The notes beneath the pieces are model-generated. The model was not told the DNA's origin, did not search any database, and saw only the letters and a list, made by a program, of their open reading frames with translations. This document shows positions 7,039 through 14,822 of a stretch of 64,000 nt of DNA, in pieces (the first letter of the stretch is position 1; each line of letters begins with the position of its first letter). The translations under genes were made by a program, and so were the position numbers. This DNA comes from DAHUXN01 sp963811805 (lineage in GTDB: Bacteria > Acidobacteriota > Terriglobia > Acidiferrales > UBA7541): NCBI GenBank assembly GCA_963811805.1, contig CAWESU010000001.1, positions 868,001-932,000 on the forward strand, written 5' to 3'.

Positions 7039-8847
7039 GTGAAATATCGTTCCTTTGCCGTTGCCCTCGCTTCGATCGTTGCTTTTCTCTGCATGGACGG
7101 CGTCGCGCGAGCTCAAACGGGAGCGAGCCTTTCCGGCGTGGTGACGGACCAAGCCGGCACAACCCTTCCCGATGTCGCGGTGACAATCAAGAACGTCGAT
7201 ACAGGCGCAACGCGTAGGATCGCAACCGACGCCGGGGGGCACTATCAGGCGTCCGACCTGCCTCCGGGGCGCTTCGAGATTCGAGCGGCAAAAGAAGGAT
7301 TCGCCGTTGAAACGCGCACGGGAATCAGCTTGGCGGTTGGCGAGGACGCCACGGTCAACACTAAAATGCAGATGAGCAGTCCCGAACCGGCTCCGGCAGA
7401 CCCCTGCACGAGCGGCCACGAGTTCCTCACCACCGATTGCGCGCTGACCTGGCACGGCATCACGGTGTACGGTGCGTATGACGTCGGCGTCGGCTACGTC
7501 AGCCACGGCTTACCGGAAAACGGCTATAACTACGAAGGCGAATCACTGGTAAACCGAAACGGCTATCAACATCGATTCCTCGTCGCACCGAACAACCTGT
7601 CGCAGACGGGTCTGGGCATCAGGGGCAAGGAACAGTTTCTGCCTGGCTGGTCGGTTTTATTCAACGCTTCCACAGGCATCAATCCGCAGTCCGGCCTGCT
7701 CGCCAACGCGTCACAGACCGACATCATCAACAACGGCCTTCCGCGGAGCAGCTATTCGATAGCCATCGACGGCGCGCGTGCGGGGCAACCCTTCAATGAC
7801 GAATTCTATGGCGGCATATCGTCCACGAATTACGGCACGCTGACCTTCGGCCGTCAGCGCGCTCTGGGAACCGATACGATGCTGCTTTACGATCCGGCCA
7901 ACGGCTCCTATGCCTTTTCGTACATCGGGTATAACGGCACGATGGCCGGCGGCGGCGACACCGAGGACACCCGTTGGGACGACGCCCTGAAGTATCGCTT
8001 CATCCATGGGCCGGTGCATTTCGGCGCGATGTATAAATTCGCCGATGGTTCTGCCGGCTGCTACTCGGCCTCCATGACCTGGACTGCCGCCGACTGTACG
8101 TCGGAAGAGGCGCATAACAACGCCTTTGGATTCGACGGCGGCGGACAGTACGGCAAGTTCTCCGGCGATATCGTGTACCAACACTACAACCAGGCGATCA
8201 GCGTATTGAACCCCTTGCTGGGGCCCCAGAGTCAGAGTCCAGCCGGGTTATATCAGTCGACCACGGACAGCATCAATACAAACCCGATCACCGGGGTCAA
8301 TCTGATCGACACGAACAACACCCTATATGGCATCGTGACCGACAACAACGCGGTTATGGTCGCTCTGAAGTATACGTGGGACCCGCTCAAGTTCTTCGGC
8401 GGCTATGAATACATCTGGCAAAACAACCCGGCGGACCCGTTGGGCGTGGGCGCCTCGGACCAGGGCGGTTATTTCATGAGTGGGGTCGAAGACAACAATC
8501 TTGATTCTGAAAAGCTGGTGCAGATCTGGTGGACGGGCGCGAAGTACGCTGTCGACAAGAAGACCGACGTCACTTTCTCCTGGTATCAACAGCGGCAGAA
8601 CGACTTCCGTTTTCCGCAGACCTGCTCGGTCGCAGCCGGTTTCCGCAGTTCCTGCGCAGGCACCCTTAATGAAGGGTCACTCTATGCGGATCATCACTTC
8701 ACCAAGCGTTTCGACGGCTTTGCGGGAATTACGTATTCCTGGGTGACCGGTGGTCTGGCTATCGCCATTCCTCATGGCCCCGTCGGCATCCCCTATAACT
8801 ACAACAGCAACTTCGCTCCGACAATCGGTAGTCGTTTCATCTTCTGA
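7039..8847 (+). CDS. Outer-membrane porin with N-terminal carboxypeptidase-regulatory-like domain
   Basis: 602 residues: signal peptide to about residue 26 (ARAQ), a carboxypeptidase-regulatory-like beta-sandwich (residues 28-115, with LSGVVTDQAGTTLPDVAVTI and GHYQASDLPPGRFEI), a cysteine-containing linker, then a long beta-strand-rich porin domain ending in Phe (RFIF), as outer-membrane barrels do. The barrel has porin-like segments (YGTLTFGRQRALGTDTMLLY and KYTWDPLKFFGGYEYIW). In Acidobacteriota the same sandwich usually precedes TonB-dependent barrels; here it fronts a general-porin-like barrel. GGAG lies seven bases before the GTG/ATG region. Lying between a TOBE regulator and ModA, it may serve oxyanion entry. 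Confidence 0.7.
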   Translation: MKYRSFAVALASIVAFLCMDGVARAQTGASLSGVVTDQAGTTLPDVAVTIKNVDTGATRRIATDAGGHYQASDLPPGRFEIRAAKEGFAVETRTGISLAVGEDATVNTKMQMSSPEPAPADPCTSGHEFLTTDCALTWHGITVYGAYDVGVGYVSHGLPENGYNYEGESLVNRNGYQHRFLVAPNNLSQTGLGIRGKEQFLPGWSVLFNASTGINPQSGLLANASQTDIINNGLPRSSYSIAIDGARAGQPFNDEFYGGISSTNYGTLTFGRQRALGTDTMLLYDPANGSYAFSYIGYNGTMAGGGDTEDTRWDDALKYRFIHGPVHFGAMYKFADGSAGCYSASMTWTAADCTSEEAHNNAFGFDGGGQYGKFSGDIVYQHYNQAISVLNPLLGPQSQSPAGLYQSTTDSINTNPITGVNLIDTNNTLYGIVTDNNAVMVALKYTWDPLKFFGGYEYIWQNNPADPLGVGASDQGGYFMSGVEDNNLDSEKLVQIWWTGAKYAVDKKTDVTFSWYQQRQNDFRFPQTCSVAAGFRSSCAGTLNEGSLYADHHFTKRFDGFAGITYSWVTGGLAIAIPHGPVGIPYNYNSNFAPTIGSRFIF

Positions 8848-8945
8848 TCGTTTTCGCGGCGGGATCGAGATTCGCGAGCACGTTAAAGAACCCATAAACC
8901 GTTCTCCCCGGCGCAATGCGCTGGGCGAAATGACTGGAGTTCGCC

Positions 8946-9740
8946 ATGCGATTGAACTATCTCCGAACGGCTCTTGCAGCGATTCTCGCGGCTTCACTCG
9001 CGGTGCTGTGCGGCTACGCCGCTCCTCGGCCGACGCCGCAGCCCAAGGTGGAGCTCACGGTTTCAGCGGCGATCAGCCTGAAGGACGCGCTGAATGAAAT
9101 CGCGCAACTGTATTATGCCGAGAACCCGGGCGCGGTGATTCACTTCAATCTAGGGGGTTCCGGGACGCTGCAACACCAGATCGAACAGGGCGCTCCGGTC
9201 GACGTTTTCATCTCTGCGTCAGAAGACCAGATGAACGCTCTCGAATCGGAGGGGCTGCTGTCGCCCGGGACACGGAAGGATCTGCTCAAGAACACCGTGG
9301 TGTTAATCGTTCCGAAGGGCAAGAGCGGGATTTCGAGCTTTCAGGATCTGGCGCGACCGGAAGTGAAAGTGATCGCGATCGGCGATCCGCAAACGGTCCC
9401 GGCGGGGAAATATGCTCAGCAAGTACTGACTCATTTCCACCTCTACGAGCAATTGAAACCCAAGCTGGTGCTCGCGAAGGATGTACGCCAAGTGCTGACG
9501 TATGTGATTACAGGCAACGTGGATGCCGGCATCGTCTACGCCACGGACGCAAAGATTTCGACGGCGGTTGTCGTAGTGGCAATCGCTCCGGAGGATTCGC
9601 ATTCGCCGACGGTCTACCCTGTGGCTGCTTTGAAGGGTTCAAAACAACCCGCGGAGGCGAAACGCTTCCTGGATTTTCTGATGAGTGCGAAGGCGCTGGG
9701 AGTATTCAAGAATTACGGATTCAAACCGGCGGGAGAATAA
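8946..9740 (+). CDS. modA: Molybdate ABC transporter substrate-binding protein ModA
   Basis: 264 residues with a signal peptide (to about residue 27) and the ModA fold: VSAAISLKDALNEIAQLYY, NLGGSGTLQHQIEQGAPVDVFISAS, and DVRQVLTYVITGNVDAGIVY, which include the Ser and Ala positions that contact the oxyanion and the conserved GNVDAGIVY strand. GGAG precedes the ATG. The permease and ATPase genes modB and modC are not in this window: a hairpin, a phosphatase relic and rpmE follow instead. The operon is therefore either split across the genome or has lost its 3' part. Confidence 0.88.
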   Translation: MRLNYLRTALAAILAASLAVLCGYAAPRPTPQPKVELTVSAAISLKDALNEIAQLYYAENPGAVIHFNLGGSGTLQHQIEQGAPVDVFISASEDQMNALESEGLLSPGTRKDLLKNTVVLIVPKGKSGISSFQDLARPEVKVIAIGDPQTVPAGKYAQQVLTHFHLYEQLKPKLVLAKDVRQVLTYVITGNVDAGIVYATDAKISTAVVVVAIAPEDSHSPTVYPVAALKGSKQPAEAKRFLDFLMSAKALGVFKNYGFKPAGE

Positions 9741-9767
9741 GAATCCAGGCGGCCAAGACCTAGGTGT

Positions 9768-9782
9768 GCGGCCGGGGGCCGC
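9768..9782 (+). terminator. GC hairpin after modA
   Basis: GCGGCC, GGG loop, GGCCGC: a perfect 6-bp stem 28 bases after the modA stop codon, with no T-run. It could end both modA transcription and reading from the opposite side. Confidence 0.45.
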
Positions 9783-9799
9783 GCGGGCGCAGGCCGCAA

Positions 9800-9967
9800 C
9801 TATTTTGCGAGCTGGCCTGCGACTTCCGTAAGAACCGGCGTGCCTTCGATCTTCACGGCGTCCAGGGTTAAGGGACTCAGTCCCAAGGCCTGCAGGATGG
9901 TGGGTGCGACCTGCATGGTGGTGACTCCGGCGGCCGGTGAAATCTCGGCGAATCCTGACTGGCTCCG
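9800..9967 (-). pseudogene. C-terminal relic of an alkaline-phosphatase-family (nucleotide pyrophosphatase-like) protein
   Basis: A 55-codon frame closed by a TAG at 9968-9970 encodes a tail containing VTTMQVAPTILQALGLSP, DAVKIEGTPVL and a C-terminal QLAK. This is the usual ending of type I phosphodiesterase/alkaline-phosphatase-superfamily proteins, where the threonines and the P-T-I-L segment precede the last helix. Nothing of the catalytic domain is left upstream, so it is the stub of a deleted gene. Confidence 0.6.
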
Positions 9968-10019
9968 CTAGCCTAACGGCGGGCTACTGTGACACCCAGA
10001 AGAAGAGGTGCGACGCAAT

Positions 10020-10041
10020 GGGTCAGTTTGAATTTTGACCC
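10020..10041. repeat. Inverted repeat, possible insertion-sequence end relic
   Basis: GGGTCA at 10020-10025 and TGACCC at 10036-10041 flank a 10-base AT-rich loop. The TCAGTTTGAATTTTGA-like core resembles the terminal repeats of some IS21-like elements, but no transposase is present. It may equally be a transcription hairpin before rpmE. Nothing else is visible in 9971-10210. Confidence 0.3.
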
Positions 10042-10210
10042 CTTGTGTCGATCGAGAGAATTCAACCCGACCCGCCACCGCGACGCGAGCATGGGTTGGC
10101 AGGCAAGCGCGAATCGCGTATTATCAGGGTTTGCTTCGGGACCTAGCGACGCGGCCGTGTGGTCAGAGCGCGCGACCGTGCAGACCGGTCCTGACAAGGG
10201 AGCCAAGGAA

Positions 10211-10429
10211 ATGAAAGAAGGAATCCATCCTGATTATCACGCGGTGACAGTACACTGCGCCTGCGGCCATACGTTTCAGACGCGATCGACGCACAAGGGC
10301 GATTTGATCCGCGTGGAAATCTGCTCGAGCTGCCACCCGTTTTTCACGGGCAAACAGAAGCTGATCGATACCGCGGGGCGCGTGGAGCGTTTCCAGCGGA
10401 AGTACGCGGAAGCCGCCAAGAAAAAATAG
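10211..10429 (+). CDS. rpmE: Ribosomal protein bL31
   Basis: 72 residues beginning MKEGIHPDYH, with the zinc-binding type of bL31: C-A-C near residue 16 and C-S-S-C near residue 37, then the conserved HPFFTGKQKLIDTAGRVERF. Ribosome component of the 50S central protuberance/intersubunit bridge. AAGGGAG and AAGGA precede the ATG at 10211, which is preferred to an upstream open extension. It is a core gene and marks the boundary of native chromosome before the element. Confidence 0.93.
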   Translation: MKEGIHPDYHAVTVHCACGHTFQTRSTHKGDLIRVEICSSCHPFFTGKQKLIDTAGRVERFQRKYAEAAKKK

Positions 10430-10581
10430 CGCCATCTCAGGCGCGGATTTTCCGAGGCTGCGGCACACCGTTCTGTTGTCTTTTCGAGCAAAGCAGAAAC
10501 CCAAGGATTGCGACGCGCGGGATGAACTGTTGACACTCGGGGAAGGGTGCCCGTAGCATCGAAGCGTCCCGCGAAGCGCGT

Positions 10582-10656
10582 GCCGGCGTAGCTCAGTGGC
10601 AGAGCGAGGGTCTCATAATCCCTAGGTCGTGGGTTCGATTCCCCCCGCCGGCACCA
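10582..10656 (+). tRNA. tRNA-Met (anticodon CAT)
   Basis: A 75-nt cloverleaf: acceptor GCCGGCG paired with CGCCGGC, D-stem GCTC/GAGC, anticodon loop CTCATAA, TTCGATT loop and an encoded CCA end. The anticodon CAT could be elongator Met or, if its C is lysidine-modified, Ile2; the loop context favours Met. Two stem positions are mismatched (T-T at the base of the anticodon loop and T-C in the T-stem). The integrase gene of the mobile element lies 89 bases downstream, so the tRNA 3' end is the likely attachment site. Confidence 0.85.
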
Positions 10657-10744
10657 ACAATTTAAAGAGGTTAGCGCGAGCTGACCTTCTCCCCGGTTGC
10701 ATACTGGTTGCATAAATCCTCAACCTTCTGCATGGCGCGTATCG

Positions 10745-11824
10745 TCATTTCCGGCAGCGTTTGATGTAGTGCGCCAGTGTCGTGTTGGCGTTGGCATGGC
10801 GCAGCAATCCTTTCGCAGCCAGGGCGTCCCGTTCAAGCGTGGCGACCAGTGTGGCGATTCCTCGCCGCAAGGAATACCAGCCGTGCCACGGAATGGACTT
10901 TTTCGCGAGCGCAGGAATGATTTCACGCTTGGCGAGATTTTCCAAATTGAGCGGCTTCCCGAGCGGGCCGCGCAAAATGGGCCCGTTACGAGGGTCGCCG
11001 TCGGCGTGCCGCAACTCCGCCAGCATGGTGCGCAGCGGTTCGATGATCGGAACCGGGGCCATGCTCGAGCGGGTCTTCGGAGGAGAAACGTGCGTCCCAA
11101 AAATCGAGCGAGTGATCTTGAGCTCCCGCTCTTCATAGTCCTGCCACTGTGCGCCGCGCGCCTCGCCGGGCCGGAGCCCGGTGAAGAAAACCAGGGCCAC
11201 GGCGGCGCGCGCCTTTCCCGACAGCGCATTGAGCATCGCGAGCGCTTCCTCGGGAGTCGTGGCGACGGTTTCATTTCCGACTTCCGCCTGCGCCGGAAGC
11301 AAAATGTTCCGGACGGGATTCGCGCCGTTGTAGAGTCCCAAGCTTCTTGCGTGTGTGAACACGCCACTTAAGAACGCTCTCACATGCCGCAAAGATGAGC
11401 GCCCCAGTTGTTTCTCCTGCCAGACCGAACGCAGGACGTTGGCGGCGTCCACGGGCCGAAAATCCCGCAGAGGAATTTCCTTCACGCGGGAAGAGAGATA
11501 CGAGCGCCAGATTCTCTGATAGCCGGCGTAGGACGAATGCCGGAGGGCTTCCTTAGCCCAAGGCAGATAGGTCTTTTCGACAAACTCCCCGATCCGCGCG
11601 ACCAATTGCGGGAACGCGCTCGAATCATTGATCGGGCGCAGAAAGTCTTCGGCCAGGGGTTTCACATCGCTCTTCGTTCGGTAGCGAGGATCATAATCGA
11701 CCAGCTTGCGGCAGCGCTGACGGCGCATCAATTGCCCGCCGCACTCTTGTTCGAAGTCGTAGTACCGGAGATACCAAGACGAACCTTTGCGAAAGATGTA
11801 GCCTCTTTGATGTCTTGTTTTCAT
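10745..11824 (-). CDS. int: Tyrosine site-specific recombinase (integrase)
   Basis: 359 residues: a short N-terminal arm-binding-like region (residues 1-65), a SAM-like core-binding domain (about 75-175, with TYLPWAKEALRHSSYAGYQRIW) and the catalytic domain. Catalytic residues by eye: R218 (FFTGLRPGEARG), K250, R320 (WHGWYSLRRG), H343 (LLRHANANT) and Y353. In the HxxR box the usual first His is Tyr317, seen in some relatives. The tRNA gene directly beyond its stop is the expected target, and the excisionase-like gene lies just upstream. Confidence 0.9.
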   Translation of the reverse strand: MKTRHQRGYIFRKGSSWYLRYYDFEQECGGQLMRRQRCRKLVDYDPRYRTKSDVKPLAEDFLRPINDSSAFPQLVARIGEFVEKTYLPWAKEALRHSSYAGYQRIWRSYLSSRVKEIPLRDFRPVDAANVLRSVWQEKQLGRSSLRHVRAFLSGVFTHARSLGLYNGANPVRNILLPAQAEVGNETVATTPEEALAMLNALSGKARAAVALVFFTGLRPGEARGAQWQDYEERELKITRSIFGTHVSPPKTRSSMAPVPIIEPLRTMLAELRHADGDPRNGPILRGPLGKPLNLENLAKREIIPALAKKSIPWHGWYSLRRGIATLVATLERDALAAKGLLRHANANTTLAHYIKRCRK

Positions 11825-11860
11825 GATTTCCTGCAGTTCGGTCGAATGAGGTTTCTGCGG

Positions 11861-12115
11861 TCAGGCCGCTTGCCGGTGCCGCTCAATCCATTCGGCGACG
11901 TCCAGCCAGTCGAAGCGCATGTAGCGGCCCAGACGGATTACCGGAAGCGGATCGCGGCTTCGGCTTCTCGTCTTTTCGTAGATCCAGGAGACCGGGACCT
12001 TAAGCCGGTCGGCCAGTTCTTGGGGCGTCAGAATTCCTTCTGGCCCGCGTGTCTCGCCCATCGCGACCCGTCCCAGAACGTTCGGCCCGTTCCCGCTTCG
12101 GTCTGCGTCATTCAT
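11861..12115 (-). CDS. Excisionase-like helix-turn-helix protein
   Basis: About 84 residues from the ATG at 12115; an upstream open extension to 12355 looks like non-coding sequence. The core ILTPQELADRLKVPVSWIYEKTR and the later LPVIRLGRYMRFDWLDVAEWIERHR are the typical MerR/HTH_17 excisionase fold of small recombination directionality factors. It lies 36 bases upstream of the integrase in the same direction, so it is the likely Xis/regulator of the element. Confidence 0.8.
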   Translation of the reverse strand: MNDADRSGNGPNVLGRVAMGETRGPEGILTPQELADRLKVPVSWIYEKTRSRSRDPLPVIRLGRYMRFDWLDVAEWIERHRQAA

Positions 12116-12373
12116 CACAGTCGTTCGCAAGGCCTGCCGCCGCTTTCTCCGTCTGCACGACCTTACACCGTTTACCCCATTGGCACAGCTGCGCGGGGGC
12201 CGCTTCAGTCCACGTGGGAGCAAGGCCAATTGCGATGGGTCCGGCCTAAATCCAATGGACGCAATAGGCCGAAGCCGGTCAAACCAGTCAGCCAATATTT
12301 TCTCGCCAGTTGTGTGATTTCTGACTAGCGCTCTACGGGCGGTCGAACGAATCACGGCGCGGGATCGAGGGTT

Positions 12374-12592
12374 CTAAATCCTGAAGACGGGAGTGAGTGG
12401 AACCAATTTTAGTGGCTCATCCCAACCCTGATTGAATATGACGATGCCCAGAACCAACGTGCCGTCCCGCTGGAGCCGTGCTCCCCATGCCACTCGGATT
12501 GAAGCGCCCGGTCCAACACACGAGACGGGATTGTATCGAAAAACCCAACGGTCACCGACGGGTTGAAAAGGGAGAACGAAATTTAACTTCAT
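12374..12592 (-). CDS. Small hypothetical protein
   Basis: 72 residues, beginning MKLNFVLPFQPVGDRWVFRY, with alternating hydrophobic strand-like stretches (TLVLGIVIFNQGW) and no recognisable motif. No ribosome site precedes the ATG. It could be real, since it fills the gap between the excisionase and the first toxin and has a coding-like composition, or it could be chance. No other gene is seen in 12116-12617. Confidence 0.3.
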   Translation of the reverse strand: MKLNFVLPFQPVGDRWVFRYNPVSCVGPGASIRVAWGARLQRDGTLVLGIVIFNQGWDEPLKLVPLTPVFRI

Positions 12593-12617
12593 CCGTGCAA
12601 CGGAGGGGAGGAGGGAT

Positions 12618-13037
12618 TCACCTTCTCAGCGCGTGGATCGAGAGGGGAAGCACTCTTGCGTAGTCTGAAAAATCGGGGTCGGTCGTCAGGATGGCCCATC
12701 CACGCCTGATCGCGACTGCGCACAACAGGATGTCCACAATGGAACCCACCACTCCTTTGGCCCTGCAGCGGTTACCAGCCTTGGCCGCCTCCTCATAATC
12801 CAAAGTGTCGATCACTTCGTCAGGAAAAGCCCGGAGGTAAACCCTTAGTTTTTCATACTGCTCCGTTGTTTTTATGCCCGATAGCAATTCCTGACGAACC
12901 AACCCGATGACGCGGACGCGCCCCTCGCGAATAAGTTCGGACAAATCAGCAACCAGAGACTTCTCGTTTGCGCTGAGACTTTCTTTCTTCCGCCGGAGAG
13001 CGAGCGACCACGCGGAGGTATCTACAAGGATATTCAT
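12618..13037 (-). CDS. vapC: PIN-domain ribonuclease toxin (VapC-like)
   Basis: 139 residues. PIN-domain acidic residues are visible: D6 (MNILVDTSAWSLAL), E50 (RQELLSG), D102 (VDILLCA) and D120/D122 (LTTDPDFSDYARV). VapC toxins are Mg-dependent RNases that usually cut initiator tRNA or rRNA. The gene overlaps the upstream antitoxin by four bases, the standard vapBC layout, and probably helps retain the element. Confidence 0.88.
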   Translation of the reverse strand: MNILVDTSAWSLALRRKKESLSANEKSLVADLSELIREGRVRVIGLVRQELLSGIKTTEQYEKLRVYLRAFPDEVIDTLDYEEAAKAGNRCRAKGVVGSIVDILLCAVAIRRGWAILTTDPDFSDYARVLPLSIHALRR

Positions 13038-13240
13038 GTGCGCTTTGCCTTGCGTTCACGTTTATAATCATAATCGCGCTCGTAGTCGATCTTTCCGAAC
13101 AGGGAAAGGATCTCCTGCTGTTTGCGATGGCCGATGTACTCCTCCAGGGCAGCGGTGACGGTTTCGCGCTTTGTCCGGTGCCGGCCCACTTTCTGCGCCT
13201 CCTGCAAAAGGCGGTCGTCAATTGCGAGATTGGTAGGCAT
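13034..13240 (-). CDS. vapB: VapB-like antitoxin
   Basis: 68 residues beginning MPTNLAIDDRLLQEAQKVGR, with a ribbon-helix-helix-like N-terminus (KRETVTAALEEYI) and a charged, toxin-wrapping tail (YERDYDYKRERKAKRT). It is the type found in VapB family 2 antitoxins, which bind their own promoter. Two overlapping palindromes lie 12-44 bases upstream of the start and are the likely operator. Confidence 0.85.
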   Translation of the reverse strand: MPTNLAIDDRLLQEAQKVGRHRTKRETVTAALEEYIGHRKQQEILSLFGKIDYERDYDYKRERKAKRT

Positions 13241-13251
13241 CCTGATCTCCT

Positions 13252-13284
13252 ATGTGTAACAGTCTACACATTTCGGTGTGTAGA
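13252..13284. promoter_or_regulatory. Overlapping palindromic operators of vapBC
   Basis: ATGTGTA (13252-13258) and TACACAT (13265-13271) form one inverted repeat with a 6-base spacer. TCTACACA (13263-13270) and TGTGTAGA (13277-13284) form a second, also with a 6-base spacer, sharing the middle arm. Three half-sites in tandem are typical of ribbon-helix-helix antitoxin autoregulation. Confidence 0.65.
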
Positions 13285-13404
13285 TTCAATAGGTGCAACG
13301 CCCCCGCTCTGAACTGGCTAGCTGCCCGCTGATTGCCAGCTAGCAACGCACCTTTGGTTCAATGAACTGCGGGATGGGTTCGAGTTCCTTGAACGCGCTC
13401 GTGA

Positions 13405-13572
13405 AGGCCGCTCCTCGCAAACTCTGACTGGCATCGCCGTCGAGACCTGATTCGTACGCTCGTCCAGCGCATCGAGATCGGGCTAGAAGTCATCAAGATC
13501 GTTTTCCGCGTGATGCAGGAAGCACGCGGCTCGGGACTGGAGTCCATCATTGTCACATTGCCGCGAGCGTGA
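13405..13572 (+). pseudogene. 3'-end relic of a large serine recombinase
   Basis: The plus strand encodes, without an upstream start, a tail with DWHRRRDLIRTLVQRIEIG, EVIKIVFRV and SIIVTLPRA followed by TGA. This is the characteristic C-terminus of zinc-ribbon serine recombinases, downstream of the coiled-coil motif. The frame is closed by a stop at 13402-13404, so about 55 codons survive. A second, shorter copy of the same end lies at 14423-14471. A short inverted repeat (13317-13324 with 13337-13344) lies just before it. Confidence 0.65.
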
Positions 13573-13672
13573 AGGAGCAAGACTGCGCGCCTACGCGACA
13601 AGGCCTATCTCGGAGTCGTCAGCTGATTGGGCGCGGAGCAGTCAAACAAGAATTCCTGACGCCTGACTCGTG

Positions 13673-14101
13673 CTAAAGCGCGGTCACTTGCCACTGGAAG
13701 GTGCGAAACTCGGCGAGCCTGCTGAAATCTCGTTCGTTGGCTGTGATCACTCGGATGCCCAGTCGCCCCGCGCTCATCGCGATCAGTGCGTCATTGGTCA
13801 ATCGACCCTGCCCGATCTTTTCGTAATGATACTTGGCCGCCAAGCGAGCAAGCACTCTGCCGGTTTGAGCCCAGTCGCTAAGATTCGGAACCAGGATTCG
13901 CTTCGCCCTGTCAAAATCTCGCTCCAGGCGTTCCACAACCTGACGGTCGCGGTCGGCGGCACCGGCATAAAGCTCTTCGAGCACCACTGCACTGAGCCAA
14001 AGGGGCGCATCCGTAGTGAAACGGCGCAGTGCCAGGACCGCATCGTCCCCTCGCCGCAATGCGGTAATGTAAATGGAAGAGTCGAACAGGGCGGGCTGCA
14101 T
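13673..14101 (-). CDS. PIN-domain ribonuclease toxin, second VapC-like
   Basis: 142 residues with the PIN signature: D7 (ALFDSSIYITAL), E43 (VLEELYAGA), D104 (LTNDALIAMSA) and an acidic C-terminal site (ITANERDF). It is a probable RNase toxin of the VapC family, distinct in sequence from the first one. The antitoxin gene ends one base upstream. The pair is bracketed by the two recombinase relics, which suggests it arrived as a separate insertion. Confidence 0.85.
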   Translation of the reverse strand: MQPALFDSSIYITALRRGDDAVLALRRFTTDAPLWLSAVVLEELYAGAADRDRQVVERLERDFDRAKRILVPNLSDWAQTGRVLARLAAKYHYEKIGQGRLTNDALIAMSAGRLGIRVITANERDFSRLAEFRTFQWQVTAL

Positions 14102-14329
14102 CTAACCACCCAGCGTGCCGTATACGTCCTTGATGTCAATTCCGCTCTTGACGAAACGCTCAGTGGCTTCGAGAACCAATCGGTTGTTCTCGTGTTCGGC
14201 AATCGCCAAATCCAACGCCCGCTCGATGGCCTCAGTTTCGGTTTTCGCTCGCAAAGCCTTTTGGGCGCGCTTGATTTTCACGGAATCCAGCTGAAAATGC
14301 TTGTGCGAGCGACTCCTTGCTGTGGCCAT
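14102..14329 (-). CDS. Antitoxin partner of the second PIN toxin
   Basis: 75 residues from the ATG at 14329, preceded by AAAGGGG. The sequence MATARSRSHKHFQLDSVKIK, then RAQKALRAKTETEAIERALDLA, is a ribbon-helix-helix-like DNA-binding segment, followed by a helical tail ending YGTLGG. I prefer 14329 to the open upstream extension to 14386, because the palindromes at 14368-14397 would otherwise lie inside the gene. Function is inferred from its position against the PIN toxin. Confidence 0.75.
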   Translation of the reverse strand: MATARSRSHKHFQLDSVKIKRAQKALRAKTETEAIERALDLAIAEHENNRLVLEATERFVKSGIDIKDVYGTLGG

Positions 14330-14367
14330 GGAAGTACCCCTTTCCCTATTAGAGAGGATACCATGTA

Positions 14368-14397
14368 ATGTACACATATTCAACATTCATGTACATG
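14368..14397. promoter_or_regulatory. Palindromic operator of the second toxin-antitoxin pair
   Basis: ATGTACA (14368-14374) and TGTACAT (14390-14396) form an inverted repeat across a 15-base AT-rich spacer. The right arm is itself a perfect 10-bp palindrome, CATGTACATG (14388-14397). It sits 39-68 bases before the antitoxin start and is the likely autoregulatory site. Confidence 0.55.
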
Positions 14398-14422
14398 TTT
14401 GGAACAGCCTGGGCAGACCACT

Positions 14423-14471
14423 CGCGCCTCGGGACTAGTAACCCCTAATTGTCACATTGTCGCAGGTGTGA
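14423..14471 (+). pseudogene. Second 3'-end relic of a serine recombinase
   Basis: CGCGCCTCGGGACTAG, then ATTGTCACATTGTCGCAG and GTGTGA, match the last 45 or so bases of the relic ending at 13572 nearly base for base, but a one-base change shifts the frame in the middle. Its stop codon coincides with the point where the DUF932 gene on the other strand is cut off, so this is the end of a former insertion. Confidence 0.55.
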
Positions 14472-14822
14472 AATCTCCATGGAATGCCATGTTGTCGCAA
14501 ACAAACACGCGATAACCGACCGTAAGCGCCAGCCTCATGGACTTATCGTTGGCGTTGCGCATGCCCACCGAAAATCGGCACCCGTTGAAGGTGGTTTCGA
14601 GGTCCAAAATTCCGAACATCTTCATGCATCATTCGATACTGCATATTCCTCACGTACGGCCGAGATGTGACGGAGGCTCAGCCCTTCAACTACCGCCTCA
14701 ACAATCTGGTGGTGTGGAATCGGCTGATGTGTTGGACTCGCTTCAGGAGTAGGGATCCGCTTCAGTTCTTCCCGCGTAATTTTCGAACTCCCGCGGTGAG
14801 CCAGGAGTTGAGCTTGTTCCAT
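14469..14822 (-). pseudogene. DUF932 (phage/plasmid-like) protein, frameshifted and truncated
   Basis: A good AAAGGAG site precedes the ATG at 14822. The first 66 codons (MEQAQLLAHRGSSKITREEL, and PIPHHQIVEAVVEGLSLRHI, then VREEYAVSNDA) are followed by a one-base loss near 14622. The protein resumes in another frame as KMFGILDLETTFNGCRF, VGMRNANDKSMRLALTVGYR and VFVCDNMAFHGDFTP, all typical of DUF932 proteins on plasmids, phages and ICEs. The frame then runs into the end of a recombinase relic. About a third of the family length survives, so it is non-functional. Confidence 0.8.
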
